Assembly: GCF_016722965.1 (NCBI RefSeq)
Contig: NZ_JAEQNB010000003.1
Span: 124,001-188,000 of the forward strand
Direction of reading: 5' to 3'
Length of the DNA stretch: 64,000 nucleotides
DNA from: Tumebacillus amylolyticus
GTDB lineage: Bacteria > Bacillota > Bacilli > Tumebacillales > Tumebacillaceae
Position numbers and translations under genes: made by a program. Position 1 is the first letter of the stretch; the number at the start of each line of letters is the position of its first letter. Shown in pieces: positions 26,405 to 35,620 of the stretch. The notes under the pieces were generated by a model. It was given only the letters and a program-made list of their open reading frames with translations, was not told where the DNA came from and ran no database searches.

Positions 26405-26441
26405 CAAAAAAGCCGCCGGTCGCTTCCGCCCCGACGGCTTC
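26405..26441 (-). terminator. Terminator after hemL
   Basis: Minus-strand stem AAGCCGTCGG / CCGGCGGCTT with a six-T tail, between hemL and the HAD gene. Confidence 0.7.
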
Positions 26442-26449
26442 TCCATTTC

Positions 26450-27739
26450 TTACAGCTGTTTCATCGCCTCGCGGGACGCTTCCAACGTGCGGTCGAGATC
26501 CGCATCGGTGTGTGCCAGCGAGAGGAAGCCCGCTTCCAACTGCGACGGCGCGAGATAGACACCGCGCTCCAGCATCAGCGAGAAGTACTTCGCGTATCGT
26601 TCCAAGTTAGCTTGCTTTGCCGTGTCGTAGTCCACGACTTCCTGCTCGGCGAAGAACGTGCCCATCATCCCGCCGACATACGCGCCGGTCACCGGGATGC
26701 CAAGTTCCTTGCCCGTTGCGAGGAAGCCTTCTACGAGACGCTTGCCCATCGCTTCCAGACGATCATACGCGCCAGGTTCGCCGAGCATTTTCAGCGTGGT
26801 GTAGCCTGCGATCATCGCCAGCGGATTGCCGGACAGGGTGCCCGCTTGGTAGATCGGGCCAGCCGGTGCGATCATGTCCATGATCTCGCGCTTGCCGCCG
26901 TATGCGCCGACCGGCAGACCGCCGCCGATGACTTTGCCGAGCGTGGTCAGGTCCGGCTCGATGTTGTAGAGTGCTTGAACACCGCCGTATGCTGCACGGA
27001 AGCCCGTCATGACTTCGTCAAAGATCAACAACGCGCCGTATTGCTTGGTGATCTCGCGGACTTGTTGCAAGTAGCCGTCACGCGGCTTCACGAGACCCAT
27101 GTTGCCGGCGATCGGCTCCAAGATGACCGCTGCGATGTCATCGCCGAACTTTTCGAACGCGAGTTTCAAGCTCTCGACATCGTTGTACGGAACGGTCAGC
27201 GTGTTCGTCGCGACAGCCTCCGGAACGCCGGGAGAATCCGGCAAGCCGAGGGTGGCAACGCCGGAGCCCGCTTTGATCAGCAGAGAGTCGGCATGACCGT
27301 GGTAGCATCCTTCGAACTTGACGATCTTGGAGCGCTTGGTGTAGCCGCGTGCGAGACGCAGTGCAGACATCGTCGCTTCCGTACCGGAGTTGACCATACG
27401 AACCACTTCAACGGACGGCATGATCTCGGTGACCAGTTGCGCCATTTCCGTTTCCAACAGGGTCGGTGCGCCAAACGAAGTGCCGCGCAGTGCGTACTCG
27501 CTGATCGCATGCACAACTTCCGGATGAGCGTGACCGAGGATCAACGGGCCCCAAGAGAGGCAGTAGTCGATGTATTCGTTTCCGTCGATGTCGTACATCT
27601 TCGAGCCGGACCCGCGCTCGATGAACACCGGAGTGCCTCCGACAGCGCGGAATGCGCGCACCGGAGAGTTGACGCCGCCCGGGATGATTTTTTTCGCTTC
27701 GGCGAATGCCGCTTCAGAACGAATGTAGCCTTTGTGCAT
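26450..27739 (-). CDS. hemL: Glutamate-1-semialdehyde 2,1-aminomutase
   Basis: 429 aa PLP enzyme converting glutamate-1-semialdehyde to 5-aminolevulinate. Diagnostic blocks: [57 protein letters not shown] (PLP Asp) and [18 protein letters not shown] with the Schiff-base lysine. I start at the ATG ([12 protein letters not shown]) with GAGG 8 bases upstream rather than the GTG three codons earlier. Last gene of the hem operon, 20 bases after hemB. Confidence 0.97.
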   Translation of the reverse strand: MHKGYIRSEAAFAEAKKIIPGGVNSPVRAFRAVGGTPVFIERGSGSKMYDIDGNEYIDYCLSWGPLILGHAHPEVVHAISEYALRGTSFGAPTLLETEMAQLVTEIMPSVEVVRMVNSGTEATMSALRLARGYTKRSKIVKFEGCYHGHADSLLIKAGSGVATLGLPDSPGVPEAVATNTLTVPYNDVESLKLAFEKFGDDIAAVILEPIAGNMGLVKPRDGYLQQVREITKQYGALLIFDEVMTGFRAAYGGVQALYNIEPDLTTLGKVIGGGLPVGAYGGKREIMDMIAPAGPIYQAGTLSGNPLAMIAGYTTLKMLGEPGAYDRLEAMGKRLVEGFLATGKELGIPVTGAYVGGMMGTFFAEQEVVDYDTAKQANLERYAKYFSLMLERGVYLAPSQLEAGFLSLAHTDADLDRTLEASREAMKQL

Positions 27740-27759
27740 CAGAGTCACCTCGTGGGGAA

Positions 27760-28749
27760 TTAGTTGCCTTCTTTCAGATAGCGTGCCACGTCTTTGGCAA
27801 AGTAGGTCATGATGATGTCGGCACCGGCGCGCTTCATGCCGAGCAGGGTTTCCATGACGATGGCTTTTTCATCAACCCAACCGTTTTGTGCAGCCGCTTT
27901 GATCATCGCGTACTCGCCCGAGACGTTGTACGCCACAATCGGCAAGTCATAGCGGTCGCGCAGTTGACGCAGAATGTCGAGGTACGCAAGCGCCGGTTTG
28001 ACCATGAGGAAGTCGGCTCCTTCGACCACATCGGAATCTGCTTCACGCAGCGCTTCACGGGAGTTCGCCGGGTCCATTTGGTAGGTCTTGCGGTCACCGA
28101 ACGCCGGAGCGGAGTGTGCCGCTTCACGGAACGGACCGTAGTACGCAGACGCATACTTCACGGAGTAGGACATGATCGGGATGTCGGTGTAGCCGTTCTC
28201 ATCAAGCAAGTGACGGATGGCGGCGATCCGGCCGTCCATCATGTCGGACGGTGCGACGATGTCGGCGCCCGCTTGGACGTGCGACAGCGCGGTTTTGGCG
28301 ATCAATTCCAAAGACGGGTCGTTGAGGATGTTCCCGCTCTCTGCGTCCACGATGCCGCAATGACCCGCCGGGTTGTATTGGCAGAGGCAGACGTCGGTGA
28401 TGACGACGAGGTCCGGGTGGTCCGCTTTGATCATGCGAATCGCTTGTTGGACGATGCCGTTCTCCGAATAGGCTTCCGAAGAGCACTCGTCTTTGTGCGA
28501 CGGAACGCCGAACAAGATCACAGACGGGATGCCGAGGTCGACGACCTCTTGGATTTCAATTTTCAGTTTGTCGAGCGAGAAATGATACACGCCCGGCATC
28601 GAGCGAATTTCTTGCTTGATGCCTTCGCCTTCGACAGCGAAAACCGGATAGAGCATGTCGTTGACAGACAGGTGATTCTCGCGCACCATCGCGCGGATGC
28701 CGGCGCTGCGACGCAGGCGGCGGTGACGTTGGAAGTCGAACAGGTTCAT
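27760..28749 (-). CDS. hemB: Delta-aminolevulinic acid dehydratase (porphobilinogen synthase)
   Basis: 329 aa. Condenses two 5-aminolevulinates to porphobilinogen. The cysteine cluster [14 protein letters not shown] (three Cys) marks the zinc-dependent class. The active-site lysines are in [18 protein letters not shown] and [18 protein letters not shown] precedes the ATG. Sits 3 bases after hemD, in the hem operon. Confidence 0.97.
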   Translation of the reverse strand: MNLFDFQRHRRLRRSAGIRAMVRENHLSVNDMLYPVFAVEGEGIKQEIRSMPGVYHFSLDKLKIEIQEVVDLGIPSVILFGVPSHKDECSSEAYSENGIVQQAIRMIKADHPDLVVITDVCLCQYNPAGHCGIVDAESGNILNDPSLELIAKTALSHVQAGADIVAPSDMMDGRIAAIRHLLDENGYTDIPIMSYSVKYASAYYGPFREAAHSAPAFGDRKTYQMDPANSREALREADSDVVEGADFLMVKPALAYLDILRQLRDRYDLPIVAYNVSGEYAMIKAAAQNGWVDEKAIVMETLLGMKRAGADIIMTYFAKDVARYLKEGN

Positions 28750-28752
28750 GTG

Positions 28753-29532
28753 TCAGTCCCTCCTAAGGTGTCGGACAAGCGCTTCGACAAGTCCGAGAAT
28801 TGTATAGTCTGCGGGCATGACGTCTACGGTGAGGCCGTTTTTCTCCACCGTATCGGCGGTAATCGGGCCGATGGCGGCGAGCGTGACGCCCGCGAGCAGG
28901 TCGTGGATCGGGTAGTCCTTGAGCGCGTTGAGGAAGTTGGTCACGGTGGACGAGGAAGTGAAAGTGACGGCTTGAATCTCCTTGCTTTCCAGTCGTTTCA
29001 CCAAGTCGGATGCATCCTCTGTAACGGGCAGGGTGCGGTAGGCTTCCACTTCTGTGACGTGTAGGCCCAAGTTCCGCAGTGCCTGCGGGAGTTGCTTGCG
29101 CGCGAGGTTGGCGCGCGGCAGGAGAATTTTTTGCCCGGCCTGCGTATGCGTGGTCAAAGTGTTGGCCAGCCCTTCGCCGACGAATTCTCCGGCCAGAGCG
29201 TGAACGGTCAGTCCTTGCTGTTCCACGAGCGCGGCGGTTTTGGGGCCGACGGCGGCGATTTTCACGCTCTGCATCGCCTGGGTTGTCCGACCCGACGACT
29301 GCAACCGCTCGAAAAACATCTCCACTCCGTTAGGCGACGTGAATGCCACCCAGTCGTACGTTTCCACACTATGTATAGCGGCATCGAGTGGCCTGAGATC
29401 CTCCGGCCACTCGATGCGAATCACCGGGAACTCATAGGTAGAGCCCCCGAGATCTTCAATTCGTCGGCAAAGTTCACTCGCCTGTGCCCGCGAGCGTGTG
29501 ACCACGACGCGTTTGCCTTGCAGCGGCTTCAT
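28753..29532 (-). CDS. hemD: Uroporphyrinogen-III synthase
   Basis: 259 aa. Closes hydroxymethylbilane with ring-D inversion. The family diverges strongly, but the two-domain pattern is clear: KRVVVTRSRAQASELCRRIEDLGG, DWVAFTSPNGVEMFFERL, VGPKTAALVEQQGL, ILLPRANLARKQLPQALRNLG, AVTFTSSSTVTNFLNAL and AAIGPITADTVEKNGL. The start codon overlaps the hemC stop (TAATG), so the two are coupled. Function assigned from both pattern and operon position. Confidence 0.95.
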   Translation of the reverse strand: MKPLQGKRVVVTRSRAQASELCRRIEDLGGSTYEFPVIRIEWPEDLRPLDAAIHSVETYDWVAFTSPNGVEMFFERLQSSGRTTQAMQSVKIAAVGPKTAALVEQQGLTVHALAGEFVGEGLANTLTTHTQAGQKILLPRANLARKQLPQALRNLGLHVTEVEAYRTLPVTEDASDLVKRLESKEIQAVTFTSSSTVTNFLNALKDYPIHDLLAGVTLAAIGPITADTVEKNGLTVDVMPADYTILGLVEALVRHLRRD

Positions 29533-30461
29533 TAGGCGTTCAGCTCCTCGCGAACTTGGGCGAGGATGGCGCCGGCACCTTTTTCGATCAGACGATCTGC
29601 AATGAGAGTGCCAAGTGCAACCGGATCATGACCCGTCGCGCTCTCCCGCAATAGAATGGAACCGTCTGCCGAACCGACGATGCCCGTCAAACGCAGTTCG
29701 TCGTCGCCGATGAACTCCGCATACGCTCCGATTGGAATCTGGCAACCTCCGTTCAACTTACCGAGCACCGTGCGTTCTGCAGTGATGATCTTGCGGGTCG
29801 CCGGATCTTCCAGCACGGACAGCAGTTGGCGGACATCTTCGTCCTTGGATCGGCACTCAATCGCGAGAGCACCTTGCCCAACAGCCGGAATGCACAGTTC
29901 CGGAGACAATCGCTCCGTGATCTTGTCTCCCCAGCCCATGCGTTCCAACCCGGCCGCCGCCAAGACGATGGCGTCGAGTTGCTGCTCTTCCAATTTTGCG
30001 AGGCGGGTGTTGATGTTGCCGCGCAGAGAGACGATCTCCAAGTCCGGGCGCGCCGCTCGCAATTGCGCAGAGCGACGAAGCGACGAGGTGCCGACTTTCG
30101 CCCCGATCGGCAAGTCTTCAAACTTCGAGCCGTTGCGGGAGATCAGCACGTCACGCGGGTCTTCACGGTGCGTGATCGCGACGATCATCAGCCCTTCCGG
30201 CATTTCGTTGGGCATATCTTTCAGGCTGTGGACCGCAAAGTCGACCGTGCCGTCATACATCGCCTGTTCCAGTTCTTTTGTAAAAAGGCCCTTGCCCCCG
30301 ACTTTCGAGAGCGTGACATCGAGGATGCGGTCACCCTTGGTGACGATTTGCTCCATGCCGATTTCAAGCTCCGGATAGTGTTTGCGCAGTTGAGCCAATA
30401 CCCATTCCGTCTGCGTCAGTGCGAGCGGGCTCTTGCGAGTCCCGACGACGATTGACTTCAT
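29532..30461 (-). CDS. hemC: Hydroxymethylbilane synthase (porphobilinogen deaminase)
   Basis: 309 aa. Polymerises four porphobilinogens. Landmarks: VGTRKSPLALTQTEWV, VGGKGLFTKELEQAMYDGTVDFAVHSLKDMP, SLRRSAQLRAARPDL, RGNINTRLAKLEE, and NGGCQIPIGAYA with the cysteine that carries the dipyrromethane cofactor. GGAGG lies 9 bases before the ATG; the start overlaps the preceding precorrin-2 dehydrogenase gene by 4 bases. Confidence 0.97.
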   Translation of the reverse strand: MKSIVVGTRKSPLALTQTEWVLAQLRKHYPELEIGMEQIVTKGDRILDVTLSKVGGKGLFTKELEQAMYDGTVDFAVHSLKDMPNEMPEGLMIVAITHREDPRDVLISRNGSKFEDLPIGAKVGTSSLRRSAQLRAARPDLEIVSLRGNINTRLAKLEEQQLDAIVLAAAGLERMGWGDKITERLSPELCIPAVGQGALAIECRSKDEDVRQLLSVLEDPATRKIITAERTVLGKLNGGCQIPIGAYAEFIGDDELRLTGIVGSADGSILLRESATGHDPVALGTLIADRLIEKGAGAILAQVREELNA

Positions 30462-31096
30462 ATCTCGTGTCCTCCTAAGCAGTCTTCCACCAGCCGCCGG
30501 GCCTCTTCCCCTCGCCCGTCGCGCAGGAGCGTCAACAGCTCCGACTCGGCTAGAATCTGCAAGATCTTCGTACGTCGCCTCTCATCTCTTACTGTGCCCA
30601 GCAAAAGCTGGCGAATCTCTGCCATTTCATCCAAAAATGCGGCATATTCAAAGCCAAAATGTTCTTCCAACTCCCGGCGGATGCGTTTGGCCACTGCCGG
30701 TGCTGCTCCGCCGGTCGAGACGGCCACTTGCAAACGGCCCCGTCTGACCAGCGCCGGGACGGTAAAGTTTCCGATGCTCTGGTCATTGACGACGTTGCAC
30801 AATCTCCCCGACGCTTCGGCTTCTTCGTAGACGTGTCGGTTCAACTCTTTGGAATCTGTCGCTGCAATGACCAAAAAAGAACGAGTGGCATCCCCTTCTC
30901 GGTAGGCCCTCGCTTCCCACTTCAGTGTACCAGTTTCTGCATGAGCGGCTATGACATCCGTCACAGTTGGCGAAACGACCGTCACGTCCGCCCCACAATC
31001 GAGAAGCCCGGTGATCTTGCGTTCCGCCACCGGGCCCCCTCCGACGACGAGACACCGCCGCCCTGTCAGATTCAAAAAAACTCCGTAGGAGTTCAT
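30458..31096 (-). CDS. Precorrin-2 dehydrogenase / sirohydrochlorin ferrochelatase-type (siroheme synthase N-terminal domain)
   Basis: 212 aa, CysG N-domain/Met8p/YlnF family. NSYGVFLNLTGRRCLVVGGGPVAERK is the typical NAD-binding opening; SFLVIAATDSKELNRHV, LCNVVNDQSIGNFTVPALVRRGRLQVAVSTGGAAPAVAKRIRRELEEHF follow. It oxidises precorrin-2 to sirohydrochlorin and may chelate iron, branching to siroheme. The methyltransferase that makes precorrin-2 is not in the window. I prefer the ATG 5 bases after AGGTGG; two in-frame GTGs upstream abut the hemX stop. It interrupts the Bacillus hemAX-hemC order. Confidence 0.9.
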   Translation of the reverse strand: MNSYGVFLNLTGRRCLVVGGGPVAERKITGLLDCGADVTVVSPTVTDVIAAHAETGTLKWEARAYREGDATRSFLVIAATDSKELNRHVYEEAEASGRLCNVVNDQSIGNFTVPALVRRGRLQVAVSTGGAAPAVAKRIRRELEEHFGFEYAAFLDEMAEIRQLLLGTVRDERRRTKILQILAESELLTLLRDGRGEEARRLVEDCLGGHEI

Positions 31097-31105
31097 CTCC
31101 ACCAC

Positions 31106-31927
31106 CTACCAGCGGTGGAAGCCGGAGAAAAACGTCCCGACAAACAGATAGTTGACGACAACCAGCGAGAACGACGCGACGTTCCACCAAGCCAGCTTCC
31201 GTCCCGACCAGCCGAATGAATTTCGCAAATACAACCAGCCGACGTAGAAGCCGAGCAACACGATGGAAACCAACGGCTTGGCGTCGAACACCAACACCGA
31301 GCCGAACATCTTGTAGTACCAGTTCACCCCGAGAATCAACGCCAGCAACAACATCGGGAAGCCGACGATGATCAGACGGTACGTGAACGCATCGAGTTTA
31401 TCAAGCGCCGGGAGACGGCGGAACCACGAGTTCCAACGCTTTTCCTTGAGCATCTTGGACTGGATCAGGTACATGATCGAGAAGATGAACGACAGCGAGA
31501 ACGCCGCATAACTCAGGAACGCCAACGTGATATGGATGATCAACAGGTTCCCCTGCAATCCTTCGCCGACAACGCTTGAAGCGCCCTCTCCCGTAAATAA
31601 ATCAAACACAACCATCGCAAACCCGATGACGTTTGTGAAAAACGCAAACAGGTCGATTTTGTAAAAATAATTGATGACCAGCGAAAACGTGATCAACAAC
31701 CAAGAGAAAAACAGCGTCGTCTCAAACGTGGTCATCAGAGGCACATAGTGAACCTCTGTCATCCGCGTTAGGAAGAAGGACGTTTGCAAGCCCCAGACGA
31801 CCGCCAAGAATCCATACGCGATGCGGTTGAGAACCTGCTTATGAGTAACAAAATCGGCAAAGTACAAGACGATGCAAACCGCATACAAAAACGTCATGAG
31901 GTCATAGAGAAGAACACTTCTTGGCAT
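31106..31927 (-). CDS. hemX: HemX / CcsA-like cytochrome c assembly membrane protein
   Basis: 273 aa with eight hydrophobic segments. It belongs to the CcmC/CcsA/HemX group: GLQTSFFLTRM, PLMTTFETTLFFSW, LLIIHITLAFLSYAAFSLSFIFSIMYLIQ (His in TM) and PMLLLALILGVNWYYKMFG. In B. subtilis HemX lowers the cellular level of HemA. AGGAGG lies 10 bases before the ATG, 36 bases after hemA. Confidence 0.92.
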   Translation of the reverse strand: MPRSVLLYDLMTFLYAVCIVLYFADFVTHKQVLNRIAYGFLAVVWGLQTSFFLTRMTEVHYVPLMTTFETTLFFSWLLITFSLVINYFYKIDLFAFFTNVIGFAMVVFDLFTGEGASSVVGEGLQGNLLIIHITLAFLSYAAFSLSFIFSIMYLIQSKMLKEKRWNSWFRRLPALDKLDAFTYRLIIVGFPMLLLALILGVNWYYKMFGSVLVFDAKPLVSIVLLGFYVGWLYLRNSFGWSGRKLAWWNVASFSLVVVNYLFVGTFFSGFHRW

Positions 31928-31963
31928 GGTGCACGTTCCTCCTTTCCACGAAAGGCATGAGCT

Positions 31964-33472
31964 CTAGTGCGTCCCCCAGCGACCGCGCAATCCCATGGTG
32001 CGGGTTGCGGCGGGCGCTTCCTCTTGACGGGTTTGCTCCAGTTGCTTCGTGACCGCCACTTTCGCCGCGGCGTTGGCGTTCAAACCGATGGCTTGTACCA
32101 TCGGAGTTGCTTCTTTGACAGGTTGAGCGGTTCCCGCAGACTGGCCGTTTGCGGGCTTTTGCGGGCTCTGCTTGTCAGAGTCCTTTTTGCCTGCGGGTTC
32201 GTCCACCGTGTTCTCCAGTCCGAAGATGCGGGCGAACACCTCCAGGTACATGTCCGCTTCCTTCTCCGCCGCCATCTCTTTGACTTGCGTGATCGGACCG
32301 TGAATCATCTGGTTGATCAGCGCGGTGGTCAGCTTGTTGACGGTGTGGATGTCTTTGTCTGTCAGACCCGGCACTTTGTTCACCAAGTTCTGCATCAGTT
32401 GCGCTTGGTTCGCCATCGCCGATTCACGGAGTTTCATGATCAGCGGCTTGGCGTTCTGTTCGTTCTGCCATTGACGGAACGCGATCATTTCCTCGGCAAT
32501 AATGCCTTCGACTTTCTCCGCTTCCTTGGCGCGTTCCTTCATGTTGACCGCGATGACGCCCTCCAGATCGTCGATGTCGTAGAGGAACACGTTGTCCACT
32601 TTGCACATCTCCGGATCGAGGTCACGAGGCACCGCGATGTCGATCAAGAACAGCGGGCGGTGACGGCGCGCTTTCATCGTCGCTTGGACGTGCGCTTTGG
32701 TCACGACATAGCCTTCTGCCCCTGTTGAGGACACGACGATGTCCGCTTCCTTGAGCGCCAAATCCAGCGAGTTCATGTCGAGCGCTTTGCCGTTGAACTT
32801 GTCGGCCAACTCCTTCGCACGCTGGTACGTGCGGTTGACGACGATGACCCGAGTGGCCCCGTTGGCGTTCAAGTGTTTCGCGGTCAGTTCCGACATCTTG
32901 CCCGCCCCGATGACGAGCACCGTTTTGTGATCGAGCGACTCGAAAATTTTCTTGGCCAGCTCCACCGCCGCATACGAGACCGACACGGCGTTCTCGCCGA
33001 TTTTCGTTTCGTTGTGCGCACGCTTCGCCACGGTGACGGAGCGTTTGAACAAGTTGTTGAACACCGGACCGGTGGCCCCAATTTCCTGCGAGAACAAAAA
33101 GCCCGAGCGGACTTGGCCGAGAATTTGCGTTTCCCCAAGCACCATCGAGTCCAGTCCCGCTGTCACACGGAACAGGTGACGAATCGCCGCATTCTCACCG
33201 TATTGGTACAGATGCGGCAAAAACTTCGCGCGCGGCACACCCGAGAGCTCCGCGAGGAAACCGTGAATTGCTTCTTCCCCGCCGGCGCGTTCTTCTGCGA
33301 CTGCGTAGATTTCCGTGCGGTTGCAGGTGGACACCAGCACGACTTCGTGCAGATCGCCGGACGCGCGCAACTTCGACAGCGCCCCATCCAATTGCGATTC
33401 CTGCAGGGCGAATCGTTCGCGGATCTCGACAGGGGCCGAACGGTAATTCAGACCCACGACCATGATGTACAT
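31964..33472 (-). CDS. hemA: Glutamyl-tRNA reductase
   Basis: 502 aa. Reduces glutamyl-tRNA(Glu) to glutamate-1-semialdehyde, the first step of C5 tetrapyrrole synthesis. Opening MYIMVVGLNYRSAPVEIRE, catalytic Cys in LVSTCNRTEIY (about residue 50), GLDSMVLGETQILGQVR, NADPH-binding VLVIGAGKMSELTAKHLNANGA, and a C-terminal dimerisation helix. About 80 extra residues follow residue 420 (KKDSDKQSPQKPANGQ... ending RGRWGTH): low-complexity, Ala/Gln/Pro-rich, absent from most HemA. The first ATG is close to its AGAAGGG site; the ATG three codons on is an alternative. First gene of the hem operon. Confidence 0.97.
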   Translation of the reverse strand: MYIMVVGLNYRSAPVEIRERFALQESQLDGALSKLRASGDLHEVVLVSTCNRTEIYAVAEERAGGEEAIHGFLAELSGVPRAKFLPHLYQYGENAAIRHLFRVTAGLDSMVLGETQILGQVRSGFLFSQEIGATGPVFNNLFKRSVTVAKRAHNETKIGENAVSVSYAAVELAKKIFESLDHKTVLVIGAGKMSELTAKHLNANGATRVIVVNRTYQRAKELADKFNGKALDMNSLDLALKEADIVVSSTGAEGYVVTKAHVQATMKARRHRPLFLIDIAVPRDLDPEMCKVDNVFLYDIDDLEGVIAVNMKERAKEAEKVEGIIAEEMIAFRQWQNEQNAKPLIMKLRESAMANQAQLMQNLVNKVPGLTDKDIHTVNKLTTALINQMIHGPITQVKEMAAEKEADMYLEVFARIFGLENTVDEPAGKKDSDKQSPQKPANGQSAGTAQPVKEATPMVQAIGLNANAAAKVAVTKQLEQTRQEEAPAATRTMGLRGRWGTH

Positions 33473-33568
33473 CCCTTCTCACTCCCCTATCTCATGAACC
33501 ATTCAAAACGCCCTCTATATCAAAGTAAGATTGCGTACGTATCGAATTCCGAACGGTCAAACATCCTC

Positions 33569-33577
33569 ATTATACCA
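33569..33577 (-). promoter_or_regulatory. Extended -10 element, probable hem operon promoter
   Basis: The minus strand has TGGTATAAT (extended -10 TGn plus perfect TATAAT), about 97 bases upstream of hemA, with no good -35 at 17 bases. Upstream of it begins the divergent ABC transporter gene. Confidence 0.45.
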
Positions 33578-33694
33578 TAGGCTGTCCCAAAACCGCCGAC
33601 GAAATTTGACAAGAGTATGTCAGCTTCGACATTCACCGTGACAACAGCCCATGCATAACATGCTAACACAAAACACTCCCAAGGGGGTTTTCCC

Positions 33695-34711
33695 ATGAAG
33701 CATTGGCAAAAAGTTGCGGTCGCAACTTCCCTTGGCGCGATGCTGTTTACGTTGACAGCATGCGGAGGTGACAGCTCCAAGACCGACAACGGAAAAACGG
33801 AAACCGTCCGTGTGACCGAAGTCATCCGCTCGATCTTCTACGCGCCGCAGTACGTGGCGATTGAAAAAGGCTACTTCAAAGACCAAGGCCTCGACGTCCA
33901 ACTCGACACCGCATGGGGCGGTGACAAAGCGGCCACCCGTGTGCTAGCCGACCAAGACGAAGTCGCCCTCGTCGGCGCCGAAACGACGATCTTCGTTCAA
34001 CAACAAGGCTCACCGGACGCCCTCGTCTCATTCGCCCAAGCCACCCAGCGCGACGGTTCCTTCCTCGTCGCCCGCCAGAACGTCACGAACTTCGACTGGT
34101 CTCAACTCAAAGGCAAGTCCCTGCTCGGCTCTCGCGCCGGCTCCATGCCGGAGATGGTCTCCGAATACGTTCAGAAGCAACACGGCATCAAGCCGCTGAC
34201 CGACAACCAAATCATCCAAAACATCGCGTTTGACAACCAAGCGGCAGCGTTTGCCTCGGGCACGGGGGACTTTTTCCAAGCGTTTGAACCGGCTGCTTCT
34301 CTCTTGGAGAAACAAGGCCAAGGCCACGTCGTCGCGTCGTTTGGCCAAGACAGCGGCAAATTGCCGTACACCGTCTTCATGGCCAAAGCCAGTTACTTGA
34401 AGTCTCATCCGGAAACGGCACAAAAATTCACCAACGCGGTGCAAAAAGCCCAAACCTACCTGCACAGCACCGCACCCGAAGAGATCGCCCAAGTGATCAA
34501 GCCGTACTTCACCGACGTGGACCAAGACATCCTCGTGCGCGTGGTTCAGCGCTACCAAAACTCCGACGCTTGGCCGACCGATACGCTGATCGACCAACAA
34601 GAGTTTGACAACATGAAAAAAATCATGCAAGACGCAGGCCAACTTCAGCAAGACGTCCCGTATGAAAAAGTCGTCCAACCAAGCTTCGCAGAAAAAGCCA
34701 AGCAAAACTAG
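33695..34711 (+). CDS. ABC transporter substrate-binding lipoprotein (NMT1/SsuA-type)
   Basis: 338 aa. Signal peptide with lipobox LTAC (Cys23), so lipid-anchored. VIRSIFYAPQYVAIEKGYF and KDQGLDVQLDTAWGGDKA are the NMT1/THI5/SsuA-like opening, followed by VALVGAETTIFVQQQG, LKGKSLLGSRAGSMPEMVSEYV and a helical C-terminus. The family imports sulfonates, taurine, nitrate or pyrimidine precursors, so the substrate cannot be chosen; no riboswitch or sulfonate-metabolism gene lies nearby. AAGGGGG lies 9 bases before the ATG. First gene of a three-gene importer operon. Confidence 0.88.
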   Translation: MKHWQKVAVATSLGAMLFTLTACGGDSSKTDNGKTETVRVTEVIRSIFYAPQYVAIEKGYFKDQGLDVQLDTAWGGDKAATRVLADQDEVALVGAETTIFVQQQGSPDALVSFAQATQRDGSFLVARQNVTNFDWSQLKGKSLLGSRAGSMPEMVSEYVQKQHGIKPLTDNQIIQNIAFDNQAAAFASGTGDFFQAFEPAASLLEKQGQGHVVASFGQDSGKLPYTVFMAKASYLKSHPETAQKFTNAVQKAQTYLHSTAPEEIAQVIKPYFTDVDQDILVRVVQRYQNSDAWPTDTLIDQQEFDNMKKIMQDAGQLQQDVPYEKVVQPSFAEKAKQN

Positions 34712-34723
34712 GGGCTTGCTCAC

Positions 34724-34762
34724 AAAAAAAGGCCCCTGTCCATGTAGGTCAGGGGCTTTCAA
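34724..34762 (+). terminator. Hairpin between the substrate-binding and ATPase genes (attenuator-like)
   Basis: Stem GCCCCTG(T)CC / GG(T)CAGGGGC followed by only TTTC. The weak T-run suggests partial termination, giving more binding protein than ATPase and permease. Confidence 0.5.
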
Positions 34763-34855
34763 AGAAAAAGGAGAGGAGAAATATGGGTTTTCATCCCTAT
34801 CTTCTCCGACTTCCCCACCCTTTATACCTCAAACGTTCAGAGGAAGGTGAAAAAC

Positions 34856-35620
34856 ATGACGGCCATCTCCTTCGAAGGCGTCAACCAGACGTACATGACC
34901 AAGTCCGGCGAGACCACCGCCTTGCAAGAGATCTGGCTGGACATCCAGGAGGGTGAACTGATCGGACTCGTCGGACCCAGCGGCTGCGGCAAATCAACGT
35001 TGCTCTCGCTGATCGCCGGGCTCCTCAAACCGACCAACGGCACCGTACAACTCTTCGGCAAAAAAGTCGCAGGTCCGTCTCCGGACTGCGGCTACATGTT
35101 TCAACAGGACTACCTCCTGCCTTGGCGCACGATCCTCGACAACGTGCTCATCGGCCCCGAGATCACCGGCACCGTTACCCCCGCACTTCGTCAGCGAGCC
35201 CTGCACCTGCTCGACGAACTCGGGCTTTCCGACACGGCGTCCAAACACCCGCATCAACTCTCCGGCGGCATGCGCCAACGCGTGGCGTTGGGGCGGACGC
35301 TTTTAACGGAACCTCGGGTCGTGTTGCTCGATGAACCGTTCTCCGCGCTGGATTATCAGATCAAGTTGCAGTTGGAGGACCTGATTGCAGAGACTCTGAA
35401 AGCTCGCAACCTGACCGGCGTGCTCGTCACGCACGACCTCGGCGAAGCGGTGGCGATGTGCGACCGCATCGTGGTGCTCTCCAACCGCCCCGGCCGCATC
35501 AAGCGCGTGTTGGAAGTTCCACACTCCATTCGCGAGCTCTCTCCCTTGGAAGCTCGGGAGAACGCGGAATTTCACAACCTCTTCCGCATGATCTGGGGGG
35601 ATCTCCAAGATGAATACTAA
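34856..35620 (+). CDS. ABC transporter ATP-binding protein (SsuB/TauB-type)
   Basis: 254 aa. Walker A GPSGCGKST, Q-loop FQQDYLLPWRTILDN, signature LSGGMRQRVAL, Walker B RVVLLDEPFSALD, H-loop VTHDLGEAVAM. It powers the importer with its adjacent binding protein and permease. I use the ATG 6 bases after AGGAAGGTG; the GTG three codons earlier sits in the ribosome binding site. Its 3' end overlaps the permease gene by 11 bases. Confidence 0.93.
   Translation: MTAISFEGVNQTYMTKSGETTALQEIWLDIQEGELIGLVGPSGCGKSTLLSLIAGLLKPTNGTVQLFGKKVAGPSPDCGYMFQQDYLLPWRTILDNVLIGPEITGTVTPALRQRALHLLDELGLSDTASKHPHQLSGGMRQRVALGRTLLTEPRVVLLDEPFSALDYQIKLQLEDLIAETLKARNLTGVLVTHDLGEAVAMCDRIVVLSNRPGRIKRVLEVPHSIRELSPLEARENAEFHNLFRMIWGDLQDEY

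Noticed and set aside
33473-33694. Possible riboswitch before the NMT1/SsuA-type binding protein (TPP or S-box)
   Set aside because: No TPP, SAM or other riboswitch core sequence could be found in these 222 bases.
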